This document shows, in pieces, positions 7,555 through 15,573 of a stretch of 64,000 bases of DNA. The number at the start of each line of letters is the position of its first letter. Within the stretch, counting starts at the first letter, position 1. The notes beneath the pieces are model-generated. The model saw only the letters and a program-made list of their open reading frames with translations, was not told the DNA's origin and ran no database searches. The DNA comes from Planctomycetota bacterium (GTDB lineage Bacteria > Planctomycetota > UBA1135 > JACQFD01): the NCBI GenBank assembly GCA_016200225.1, contig JACQFD010000009.1:29670-93669 (forward strand), in the 5' to 3' direction. The position numbers and the translations under genes were made by a program.

Positions 7555-9566
7555 GCATAAACGATCGGTTCCCGGACAAGTTCGCGTTCGCCGCATTCGC
7601 GATTCTTTGTGTTGTCGTTGCTATTATTTTTGGATTCTCGCGGGGCGAAAAGCGCGACGAATTTCAACAAAATAATATTTTTCAGCAATTTAATAATACA
7701 ACTTCGGAACCGCCGTCACGCGCGCGTGCCGAATCGGAGCCCGCGCCGGAGAGTCGTCGCGCGCTTTCGGACGATGTTCATGTTCTGCCCCGCACCGATC
7801 AACCGTCGGCGGCGCGGGAATCGACGGCGGCCTCTAATTGTATTATTCGTGGTCGGTTTCTGTTGCCCGACGGTTCGCCGGCCGCCGGCGTCGCGCTCGA
7901 CCTGCACGGTTGGAAATCCAATCACGAGCGAGTTATACAATTCGGCCTCCCGGACCGATTCGACGATCTACATCATTCGACCGATGCGGAAGGAAAATTT
8001 CAATTGGAGTTTGTGCCGCCAAAAGCCTATCAATTCACGCTCGATACAAAATTGGAACATTACGGAATCCAAATGTGGCGCTGGGGGGAAATTGCCGAAG
8101 GCGCCAATGTCGAATTGGGCGACATCCGTTTGGCTCGCGGTGCGACAATTCGCGGAAAAGTATTGAATCACGACGGAACGGCTCTCGGACGCGGAATTCA
8201 TGTATATATAAACTCGGAATACAAATCATCCGGCGACGGCGGTGATCATACTTATTATTCCGCTCCGGCGGATCCGGCGACAGGGGAATTTACAATTTGC
8301 GACGCGCCTCCCGGACCGGCCGATGTCTACGCGCGGGGCGAGTTCGCGTGGGTCGCGGGTCCCCGCATTGATGTCGCCGAGGGAGCTGTATTCGAGCGAA
8401 ACTTGTATTACGACGGACCTGATCCGAACAAGACCATCGTCGTCGCGAAGGGATGCGATCTGATATATATTTTTGACGAAGTCGACAGTATTAAACTCAT
8501 AAATTCGTTTGGCCTCGCCGTGGCCGAACAGAAGACTTCGACATTTCACGACGTTCCGCGCGGCGAATATACCGTTCTCATCGAGGATCCCAAATTCAAA
8601 ACGTGGAGCAAGAGCGGCGTTCATTCGGGTGAAAGGGTTCGCGCCGATCTCGTCGGCAGTTCGGCGCTTCGCGTCAACATTACCGATGACGCCGGCGGCG
8701 CGATTCATACATATCGCATGCGCGTTCGTTATCATTTCAAGAACATGACGGTTTCGCCGAATGAATTTGAGATTCGAAAACCGGGCGATCCCGAGCCGGC
8801 GAATGGAATTTACCAGGGAATCGTACCCGGCGACATTACAATAGTCGTCGAATCGGAGGGTTACGCCCACAGCGAAACGCGGATCGACAACCTGATGCCC
8901 GGCGAAACGAAGGCAATAACAATACAAATGAATCGCGGCGGCTTCGTTCACGGGCGCGTGACGTACGCGACGGGGGATCCCGCGCGGAATGTAAAGATAA
9001 CACTTGCGAGCCCCGACGCGGACGACGAGATCCTCGAGGAATGGGAAGGTTATCAGGGATTCGACGGCATTGTTCCGGACGCGCTCCGTCCCGCGACGAC
9101 AGGGGCCGACGGATCCTTTAGTTTCACGAGAGTGCCCGCAGGCGGATACAAACTCGTCACATTTGTTTCATTTATGTTAAGAAAACAGGTATCCGCCGAC
9201 GTCGCGGCGAACGAAACGCTCTATCTAAATATATCACTTCCCGCTCACGGTTTCGCGAAGGGCAGCATTCTCGGGTTGCGCGCGGAGGATGTTTCCAGAC
9301 TCCGACTGGAAATATATTCTACGAATCCGTCGGACTCCGACAAATTTTCAAAGGGACTTCTCACTACAAGTCCAATTCTCGGCCCCGATAATCATTATGA
9401 GCTGGGTCCTGCGCAGACCGGCGATTATTCACTCGTGTTGAGTTCGATTCCTGAAAAGGAGGCGACGGATCCGCGAATTCCTCCCGATGGAGTGAGTCTC
9501 GGAAAGATAACCATTATCGCGGGGACGACGGTCGAGCGAAATTTCGAGATTCCGCCGAAGAAATAA
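7551..9566 (+). CDS. Large membrane-anchored carboxypeptidase-regulatory-like repeat protein
   Basis: About 671 residues. A single transmembrane helix near residues 11-28 with basic flanking residues is followed by a Ser/Pro/Glu-rich linker (about 45-95) and then several CarboxypepD_reg/CnaB-type beta-sandwich domains. These are recognisable by repeated I-x-G-x-V-x-x-x-D-G-x-P-A-x-G-V openings, D-A-E-G-K-F signatures and V-P-P/V-P-R-G-x-Y closings. The topology implies that most of the chain lies outside the membrane. The start is the ATG at 7551, overlapping the previous stop (ATGA). The architecture matches the C-terminal part of the sigma-factor fusion at 60352-63336 without the sigma domains. 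Function is unknown; adhesion, polysaccharide binding or signalling are all possible. Confidence 0.7.
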   Translation: MSINDRFPDKFAFAAFAILCVVVAIIFGFSRGEKRDEFQQNNIFQQFNNTTSEPPSRARAESEPAPESRRALSDDVHVLPRTDQPSAARESTAASNCIIRGRFLLPDGSPAAGVALDLHGWKSNHERVIQFGLPDRFDDLHHSTDAEGKFQLEFVPPKAYQFTLDTKLEHYGIQMWRWGEIAEGANVELGDIRLARGATIRGKVLNHDGTALGRGIHVYINSEYKSSGDGGDHTYYSAPADPATGEFTICDAPPGPADVYARGEFAWVAGPRIDVAEGAVFERNLYYDGPDPNKTIVVAKGCDLIYIFDEVDSIKLINSFGLAVAEQKTSTFHDVPRGEYTVLIEDPKFKTWSKSGVHSGERVRADLVGSSALRVNITDDAGGAIHTYRMRVRYHFKNMTVSPNEFEIRKPGDPEPANGIYQGIVPGDITIVVESEGYAHSETRIDNLMPGETKAITIQMNRGGFVHGRVTYATGDPARNVKITLASPDADDEILEEWEGYQGFDGIVPDALRPATTGADGSFSFTRVPAGGYKLVTFVSFMLRKQVSADVAANETLYLNISLPAHGFAKGSILGLRAEDVSRLRLEIYSTNPSDSDKFSKGLLTTSPILGPDNHYELGPAQTGDYSLVLSSIPEKEATDPRIPPDGVSLGKITIIAGTTVERNFEIPPKK

Positions 9567-9568
9567 TC

Positions 9569-10120
9569 ATGTTTCCGGGAACGCAACTTCACATACATCC
9601 AAAAATTCGCGCGGTTGCCGCGCGGGTTCGGATTCCCATTTTACTAACAATTGTCGCCGTCGCCGCCGCCGCGGCGACGGTCGCAAGGTGGAGCGCGCAA
9701 GGCCACGTGCACCCGTTTTGGATGTTACATTTTTATGATATACCGTTTGAGCAGGAGGCCTGGAAAAATAATGATATCGAACCGTCCGGGGGATATACGG
9801 CGCGGATGAGGATGATCTGCGATTTTTTAACTACTCATCGCATGATCGGAATGCGGAGACACGATGTTGTAAAATTATTGGGTCCCAAAACCGAATCGAG
9901 AATCGTCGAAGGAAAACCATTTTATGTATACGAACTTGAATATTGGTGGCAATTTGACGATTATCACATTATTGAATTCGAATTTAACGAACCGAAAAAC
10001 GGCGTCGTCACCGCCGTCCGCGTCGAAGGAGCAGGCGTCGACTCCGGCTACGGTCCCGTTCTTTGGGAGCGAACCGCGGGTACGCCATGGGGAGGCAGCC
10101 GGCCGGCGGCGGAGAAATGA
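9569..10120 (+). CDS. Small membrane-anchored protein with a BamE/SmpA-like segment (copy 2)
   Basis: Paralogue of the 7021-7554 gene: 183 residues, one hydrophobic segment (about 22-38), then the same conserved blocks G-H-V-x-P-F-W-x-L-H-F-Y-D, a M-I-G-M-R-x-x-D-V-V-K-L-L-G helix, an I-I-E-F-E-F-N-E strand and a W-E-R-T-A-G-T-P-W-G-G-S-R-P-A tail. The segment between the helix and the strand has diverged most. It begins three bases after the stop of the first large repeat protein, and its own stop overlaps the ATG of the second one. The order small-large-small-large therefore repeats exactly, indicating a tandem two-gene duplication. No catalytic motif is visible. Confidence 0.65.
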   Translation: MFPGTQLHIHPKIRAVAARVRIPILLTIVAVAAAAATVARWSAQGHVHPFWMLHFYDIPFEQEAWKNNDIEPSGGYTARMRMICDFLTTHRMIGMRRHDVVKLLGPKTESRIVEGKPFYVYELEYWWQFDDYHIIEFEFNEPKNGVVTAVRVEGAGVDSGYGPVLWERTAGTPWGGSRPAAEK

Positions 10121-10611
10121 CCGCGAACGATTGGCCTCGGTCTCGTGTCGGGGGAGAAGACTTCGCGATCTTCAGGGCCGCATTAATGTCCTCCCGGAAC
10201 TCAACGACAATACACTTCGCGCTTGCCGCGTGTATTGTAACGTGCATTGGATTGTTTATTTATACGATTAGCGAATTTCGCGCCGGTGCGCGGGCGATCG
10301 AGGTCTCGACGCGGCCGGCGGCGCCCGATTGGAATGCGCCGGCGCGCGCGGCGAATGTTATCAAAGTCGTCGCGAATGATAATTTAAATCATAAATCGCG
10401 CGGCCGGTCGCCCGCGATCACGGGATTTGTTATCGATGCGCGCAACGCCGCCGTCGCCGACGCGGAAGTTTCAATATTAAGAATCGACGACGCCGGGACG
10501 GCGCCGCTCGCGAGCGCGCGCAGCGCAGCCGACGGGCGATTCGTGTATGGGATCGCGACGGCCGCGTCGTCGCGGGCGCCGAGATGCGCGTTGCTTACAA
10601 AAACGTGTTGA
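10117..10611 (+). CDS. N-terminal fragment of a second large carboxypeptidase-regulatory-like protein (frameshifted)
   Basis: Starting at the ATG that overlaps the previous stop (ATGA), this frame encodes a short cytoplasmic N-terminus, a transmembrane helix at about residues 33-51, a linker, and the start of a CarboxypepD_reg domain (I-T-G-F-V-I-D-A-R-N-A-A-V-A-D-A-E-V, then A-D-G-R-F). Just after that point, near 10545-10550, sense is lost and the frame stops at 10609-10611. The expected continuation (a D-R-D-G-R-V-V-A-G-A segment) lies in the other frame and leads directly into the 10584-12437 reading frame. I read 10117-12437 as one gene broken by a single indel; whether that is real or a base-calling error cannot be told here. 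Confidence 0.6.
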   Translation: MTANDWPRSRVGGEDFAIFRAALMSSRNSTTIHFALAACIVTCIGLFIYTISEFRAGARAIEVSTRPAAPDWNAPARAANVIKVVANDNLNHKSRGRSPAITGFVIDARNAAVADAEVSILRIDDAGTAPLASARSAADGRFVYGIATAASSRAPRCALLTKTC

Positions 10612-12437
10612 ATGAATACCCGCGGCAGGATCACATCCGTTGGCTCGGACCGCCGTCGATTGCCGATGCGTCGGGAAAAATTGTACGAAACGATCTGTTA
10701 CCGAGCGATATGATTTGCATATTCAGACCCGGGTTCATGCGCGAGCATTTAATTATTAATGAAGGCGGCGAAATCGACGCGACGCTACGACCGATGCCGA
10801 GACTCGAGATTACGCGGCGCGGACACGACGAGCCGCGGTCGGCGGTGCTGTTTTCGCCCGGCCGCGAAGGCGGCGTCGAAAAAATATTTATTTATACTTA
10901 TGGACCGTCGTGGCGATTCGAATGGGTCGAGGTCGATCCGTCGATGATCCGTGAATTCATGGACGAGCGCATCGAAGTGGACGGTCTCGCGACGGAGCCC
11001 AGTCAAGTCGTAGTATTAAGAAAAAATCGGCCTGCCGCCCGAGCCGGATTCATTACGCGCCCGCCAAAAAATGATGCCGCTTTCGATGCCTTTGCGTATG
11101 AGTGTAGCGGTTATGGCGAAGGTTGCGAAGATATGAATATTGAAGTATTGAGCTGCGACGGCGTGGCGATATCGGGAGCGGCGGTGACACTATTCGAAAT
11201 AACGGGCGAGACCACGTGTGGAACTACCTTTGCAGGCAGCCTTGAGTCGCCACTTCTTAACTCTTTTCCAATCGACGTTGACCGGCGCGCTGGACTTTCC
11301 CTAACATTATTTACAAATGAACGGGGAATCTGCGTTGTCCCAGGATTATTAACAAGCGTCTTCGACGCCTGCAGTGTCGAGGCGCCGGATGGAACCTTAA
11401 GAATGGCCCGACGCCACCGGTTCGTTGGGGACAGCCGCGATTGGATAATAAATATTAATTCCGCTTCGACGATTACAGAAATGGCGACGGTCCATGGTTC
11501 GCGGTCGCCGGTCGAAGTGGCGAATCTTGAAGTTAACGAGTGCCAGCCGGCGCTCATCCGGGGAACGCTTACGTACAAAGGAGCCGCCGTCGCGGGTGCG
11601 CTCGTGACACTAATAGCAAATAACCAACATTCGTCCGGAAGAACGATGGCCGAAATGCCCGTTTCCCACGACGTTCGCACGGCCGTCACGTCGCCCGAGG
11701 GAATATTTGTATTCGAGGGCAACCTCGGCGACAGCGTTCGCATTGTCGCGGAGACGCAAAAGTTAATACATACTTTCGACCTGTCGATTCCGGCATCGCG
11801 TAAATTGGAATGTAACTTAAAAATCGGATTGACAACCATTCGCGGCACGGCCGTCGATCCGCGCGGGCGTCCGCTCGCCGTGGCGGGTCGAACATGGAAA
11901 CGGGATCGGTGGTTGGAGTCGAGCGATCATTTCGAACAGGATCCCGCGACGGGGAAGTTTATATTGAAGGATCTTTTCGCCGAGGAGCATACCGTGGCAT
12001 TCTTCGATCCGACGGGGCGGCGCGCGAATGTCGAAATGGACGCCTCGACGATCCAGGGCAACGCCGAGTTGGGTAATATAATATTCCCCGACCGCACGTC
12101 GCTGACGATTGCGCTTTATCGGAGCGGAAATTTATTTGACGATACTCGATTCGACGTGCGGGACGCCGAACATGATAACAAATGGATGGATTCCTCCGCG
12201 TTCGGCAATGATGGCGAACGTTTCGCGGTCGCGCCGGGAGGACATTACAGAATCAAAACGCCGCCGAATCCGAGAATGACCGCGCGCGCGACGTTACAAA
12301 TCGGAAGGGCCGCGGAGGCGCCATTGAAACTCGAAGAACTTCCGCACGGCGAAGGTGCCGATGTCCCGTATCAAATCGACATTACAATTCCGAAGGACGC
12401 GGAGTCGGTATTCGTTAAAATTTACTATGCCGGATGA
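10584..12437 (+). CDS. C-terminal fragment of the second large carboxypeptidase-regulatory-like protein
   Basis: A 617-residue frame without a signal peptide or membrane helix of its own. It holds several beta-sandwich repeats: T-L-T-Y-K-G-A-A-V-A-G-A-L-V, later T-I-R-G-T-A-V-D-P-R-G-R-P-L-A, with S-P-E-G-I-F-type strands. The sensible protein sequence begins upstream of the first ATG of this frame, at about 10551, and the missing start and membrane anchor are found in the adjacent frame at 10117-10550. This is therefore the distal part of a frameshifted gene, the counterpart of the intact 7551-9566 gene. It converges on the equally damaged gene at 12482-14377, with 44 bases between stops. 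Confidence 0.65.
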   Translation: MRVAYKNVLNEYPRQDHIRWLGPPSIADASGKIVRNDLLPSDMICIFRPGFMREHLIINEGGEIDATLRPMPRLEITRRGHDEPRSAVLFSPGREGGVEKIFIYTYGPSWRFEWVEVDPSMIREFMDERIEVDGLATEPSQVVVLRKNRPAARAGFITRPPKNDAAFDAFAYECSGYGEGCEDMNIEVLSCDGVAISGAAVTLFEITGETTCGTTFAGSLESPLLNSFPIDVDRRAGLSLTLFTNERGICVVPGLLTSVFDACSVEAPDGTLRMARRHRFVGDSRDWIININSASTITEMATVHGSRSPVEVANLEVNECQPALIRGTLTYKGAAVAGALVTLIANNQHSSGRTMAEMPVSHDVRTAVTSPEGIFVFEGNLGDSVRIVAETQKLIHTFDLSIPASRKLECNLKIGLTTIRGTAVDPRGRPLAVAGRTWKRDRWLESSDHFEQDPATGKFILKDLFAEEHTVAFFDPTGRRANVEMDASTIQGNAELGNIIFPDRTSLTIALYRSGNLFDDTRFDVRDAEHDNKWMDSSAFGNDGERFAVAPGGHYRIKTPPNPRMTARATLQIGRAAEAPLKLEELPHGEGADVPYQIDITIPKDAESVFVKIYYAG

Positions 12438-12481
12438 CGGACGGCGGTGTTTTCCAATGGACCTTGGATTGCGGCGGATTA

Positions 12482-13750
12482 TTACTTATCATAATTGTCG
12501 GGCAGGTCGATCTTAATGATCGATTCGTTCCACGGCGGAGGACCCGTGCGGAAGGGCCATGTGGCGGCGCTCGCGGACGGGAACTCCGTGTCGAAACGGC
12601 GGTATGCACCCCAGGTTGGCGACGCGCGCTTCTTCGGCACAAAATTGAATTCACGGTTCCATTCGGGCGATATTTGAAACACTCCTTTTTCGTCGCGCGA
12701 TCCTATACCTTCCTGACCCCACGATAAGAGTAATTCTGCCTTGGGATCGCCCAGAACTACAAGAATAGATTCGTCGGGGATCCGACCATTGATTGTAATA
12801 GTTCCGCGGACTCTTGCGGAGGGTTTGACTTCAATATTAAATTCAATATTCTTGTCGCCGTCCTCGGCATGGACCCACAGTCGGTCTTGCTGCCTCCAGT
12901 TTACATCTTCGATGTGGACTGAGTAGCCGCGTGGACCGACATTATTAAACTTATAATTTCCGTGTGAATCTGTTCGAGTGCGCAAGATCTGGGCATTGAG
13001 GGCGATATTCGTGAACCATCCAAACGATGTTCTCAGAGCGACTTCGACGTCCGGTACAGGGCGGCCGTTTGGATCCGCCACGCGCCCAAGTATCGATACA
13101 GACTTTGGAAATATTAGATTAACATGAATCGGATCGGATTTTGAATGAACAATGCCGGGAAGTTCGACCATTTGCGAAGCGGATCCGTCCGTGGCCGTGC
13201 CGATGAGACGCGTCGGTCTGTTCATTTCGCCGGCGTCTCCTGATGTCCAATGGACGGTCCAATGATCGGGTGATTTAACAGTTACGTTCTCCGGAGTATT
13301 GGTAATGTAAGCCCAATGGCCCGGCTCCGCGTTTCCGCACATTTCCGGGCCGATTGCATCGCGAATATCTATTTCTGCAAGTGCCGGAGTATCGGCTCCG
13401 CCCGCGCGAAACGCGCGAATATCGAACGTCCATCCGGATTCCAATTTGATAATGTCGCCATCTTTGAATGCTCTACAATATGCTCTGCAGTATCGATCAC
13501 TAGTGATGTGGACGCTCGCCAGTTCGTCCCCCTCGGCTTCAATTATAAAGGATCCGTCGCTGTAGGAAAACCGCGGCCGCGGCATGGCCACTTGATTGTC
13601 GCGGTCCGTCCAAACTTCAGCTCCGCCGACGGGAAGACCATCTGACGTTACAATTTTACCGAAAAGGGTCTTTGAAGGCGAAAGTGCAAATTTGAGAGGA
13701 GTGTTATGTTTCTCGTCAACCCAAATATGGTATTCGGCATGTGGAAACAA
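12482..13750 (-). CDS. C-terminal open segment of the interrupted repeat protein
   Basis: This 422-residue segment is in the same frame as 13754-14332 and separated from it only by a TAA and one further codon; its nominal start is a TTG at 13750. It has no signal peptide. Repeats of the F-G-K-I-V-T-S-D-G-L-P-V-G-G-A-E-V and I-L-G-R-V-A-D-P-N-G-R-P-V-P-D-V-E-V type show that it is the continuation of the same carboxypeptidase-regulatory-like protein. Base composition is visibly less GC-rich than in the neighbouring genes, as expected for a decaying or foreign gene. If translated alone it would stay in the cytoplasm, which makes function unlikely. Confidence 0.5.
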   Translation of the reverse strand: MFPHAEYHIWVDEKHNTPLKFALSPSKTLFGKIVTSDGLPVGGAEVWTDRDNQVAMPRPRFSYSDGSFIIEAEGDELASVHITSDRYCRAYCRAFKDGDIIKLESGWTFDIRAFRAGGADTPALAEIDIRDAIGPEMCGNAEPGHWAYITNTPENVTVKSPDHWTVHWTSGDAGEMNRPTRLIGTATDGSASQMVELPGIVHSKSDPIHVNLIFPKSVSILGRVADPNGRPVPDVEVALRTSFGWFTNIALNAQILRTRTDSHGNYKFNNVGPRGYSVHIEDVNWRQQDRLWVHAEDGDKNIEFNIEVKPSARVRGTITINGRIPDESILVVLGDPKAELLLSWGQEGIGSRDEKGVFQISPEWNREFNFVPKKRASPTWGAYRRFDTEFPSASAATWPFRTGPPPWNESIIKIDLPDNYDK

Positions 13751-13753
13751 ACC

Positions 13754-14332
13754 TTATTTTTCAACGGCAATGTGATACTCTCCCGGCGGCAGGGGTTTAA
13801 TCGCAAATTGCCCGTCGCGATCTGTCGTCGATTCGGCGTTCGAGTGATAGACGCATGCATTCATATAATCAACGCCGCTCGTCCATGCTCGGACGCGCGC
13901 TCCGGGAACGGCATATCCGGAAGTATCCTTTACAATGCCCGTAATCGGAATCGGATCGAATAGATAGATTCTACCGATGTCGTACGGCGTGCCGCTCACG
14001 AAGAGCCTATCGACGATGGATACTCCTTTTCCCTCGAAGGACGCGCAGATCATCCAACCGGTCTTGGATCGCACATTTCCCGATAAGTGAAATGTTCCGT
14101 CCGATTGGGATTTGGATTCGGCGGCGACGACGAGTTTTCGATCCTTCGTATGATAGAGTATAACTTTGGCGCCCGCGATGGCTTTATTATTCACGTCGAG
14201 CGCCATGCCGCGGATCGAGAATGTCGACGGCTCGCCCGGGGAAAGGCGATCGGGATCGTCCGGCTGAAATGTCGAATTTGATTCTTGCGCGGCCGCCTGC
14301 GCGAAGACGTCGCTGCAAAAGAAGATCGGCAA
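13754..14332 (-). CDS. N-terminal open segment of the interrupted repeat protein
   Basis: Between the two in-frame TAA codons of the 12482-14377 pseudogene lies this 192-residue open segment. Its TTG start at 14332 falls inside what was the signal peptide, so it still begins with a short hydrophobic run and an A-Q-A site. It contains about one and a half CarboxypepD_reg-type domains (F-S-I-R-G-M-A-L-D-V-N-N-K-A-I-A-G-A-K-V; later I-T-G-I-V-K-D-T-S-G-Y-A-V-P-G-A-R-V; then D-R-D-G-Q-F-A-I). Whether it is translated is doubtful. Confidence 0.45.
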   Translation of the reverse strand: MPIFFCSDVFAQAAAQESNSTFQPDDPDRLSPGEPSTFSIRGMALDVNNKAIAGAKVILYHTKDRKLVVAAESKSQSDGTFHLSGNVRSKTGWMICASFEGKGVSIVDRLFVSGTPYDIGRIYLFDPIPITGIVKDTSGYAVPGARVRAWTSGVDYMNACVYHSNAESTTDRDGQFAIKPLPPGEYHIAVEK

Positions 14333-14384
14333 TTATATAAATATCCAAATCGCGGGAGTAAGGCGTACTCTGTTCATATAATGA

Positions 14385-15419
14385 CTACTTCACCGCCCCC
14401 GCATCCACGTCCCTAATAAACTTTATCAATCCCCCGAAATAATTCTTCTGATCGTCATACTCCGCCAAATGGCTTCCATTCGGACAATAAATAAATCGTC
14501 CGTTTGGAAATTCGCGGGCCATGCGTTCCATGAATTTCGGGTCCATGGTGTCGTAGCGGGCGCCGATGACGGCGGTGGGGACGACGATGCGTTTCAGGTC
14601 GGCCATGCGGTCCCAGTTGAGGAGTCTGCCGCTCGCGCCCATTTCGCTCGGACCCTGCATGGGAACGTAAATATTATTATTTAAATGTTTGAAACAGCGG
14701 ACGACGGGGTCGGGCCATTCCTCGGCCGGCATGCGGAGGATGTGGTCGGTGTAATAATACTTCATTAACAATTCTTCGTACTTCGGATCGTTATACTTGC
14801 CCGCCGATTCGAGCGCGAGGATTTCAGAGAGCGCTTTTTGGTCCATCGCGGGCATCAGCACATTCTTCGCATATTTATTATATTCGGGAATGCTCGCCAT
14901 CATGTTCGAAATGACGAGGCCCTTCAGATTTTGTTGATATTTGAGCGCGTATTCGATCGCGAGGATGCCGCCCCACGACTGGCCGTATAAATAAAAATTC
15001 GACGCGTCGAGACCGAGCGCGACGCGCACCTGTTCCACTTCGTCGACGAAGCGGGGGATTTCCCACAATTGCGGCGCGTCCGGCTGGTCGCTGTACGCGG
15101 AACCGAGCTGGTCGTAATAGTAATATTCAATTTCCTCCGCGGGGAAGTAACTGTCGAAGATTTCATGATATTCGTGCGTCGCGCCGGGACCGCCGTGTAG
15201 CAGGAGCACTTTAATTTTCGGATTGTTGCCGGTGCGCTTCGTCCAGACGCGGAACGGACCCTTTGACGTTTGAATATGAATCATCAGCACGCCGCCGGAG
15301 AGCGCGTCGGCGCGGCCGGCGTTGTCGAAGTAGGAATTCCGCGCGTCGCGGAGAGTGGCGCAGGCGGCGGCGCCGAGTGCGAGGGCCGCCGCAATCGCGA
15401 TCGTGGGAATGCGTTTCAT
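14385..15419 (-). CDS. Proline iminopeptidase-like alpha/beta hydrolase (peptidase S33), probable lipoprotein
   Basis: The 344-residue product shows the S33 proline iminopeptidase signature: the oxyanion HGGPG motif, the nucleophile elbow G-Q-S-W-G-G, a late Asp in a G-A-R-Y-D-T-M-D-P context and a His in G-S-H-L-A-E-Y-D. Such enzymes release N-terminal proline or hydrolyse small amides. The start M-K-R-I-P-T was chosen because it gives a signal peptide with a possible lipobox ending at Cys20 (G-A-A-A-C); the open frame upstream has no family character. An exported location would be unusual for classical Pip enzymes. The lipobox is weak, so plain secretion is also possible. It is followed by the interrupted repeat gene on the same strand. 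Confidence 0.75.
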   Translation of the reverse strand: MKRIPTIAIAAALALGAAACATLRDARNSYFDNAGRADALSGGVLMIHIQTSKGPFRVWTKRTGNNPKIKVLLLHGGPGATHEYHEIFDSYFPAEEIEYYYYDQLGSAYSDQPDAPQLWEIPRFVDEVEQVRVALGLDASNFYLYGQSWGGILAIEYALKYQQNLKGLVISNMMASIPEYNKYAKNVLMPAMDQKALSEILALESAGKYNDPKYEELLMKYYYTDHILRMPAEEWPDPVVRCFKHLNNNIYVPMQGPSEMGASGRLLNWDRMADLKRIVVPTAVIGARYDTMDPKFMERMAREFPNGRFIYCPNGSHLAEYDDQKNYFGGLIKFIRDVDAGAVK

Positions 15420-15573
15420 GATGGCGATCATCGCGCAAATTGTAATGTCGCGCGCGGTCGCGCCGCAATGAGGGGCGTCGCGAAAATCGGCCGCTGCCGG
15501 CTTGCCGCGGAGATGCGTTCGACCGAGAATCGGGCGCCGTTGCGCGAAGTTCGCGCTCTGCGGCGACAATTTT

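Larger units (their letters stand above)
12482..14377 (-). pseudogene. Signal-peptide-bearing carboxypeptidase-regulatory-like gene with two in-frame TAA codons
   Basis: Read as one minus-strand frame from the ATG at 14377, this gene opens with a textbook signal peptide (basic start, hydrophobic core, V-F-A-Q-A cleavage region). It continues through repeated beta-sandwich domains to a TAA at 12482. Two internal TAA codons, at 14333-14335 (in the signal peptide core) and 13754-13756 (after L-P-P-G-E-Y-H-I-A-V-E-K), interrupt it without changing frame. Both sides of each stop are in register and family-like. The simplest reading is a pseudogene with nonsense mutations. It begins 7 bases after the stop of the S33 peptidase gene. 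Confidence 0.65.

Noticed and set aside
12482..14377. Stop-codon reassignment of TAA
   Set aside because: TAA also ends this gene and many intact genes in the window, so general reassignment is excluded; nonsense mutation is simpler.
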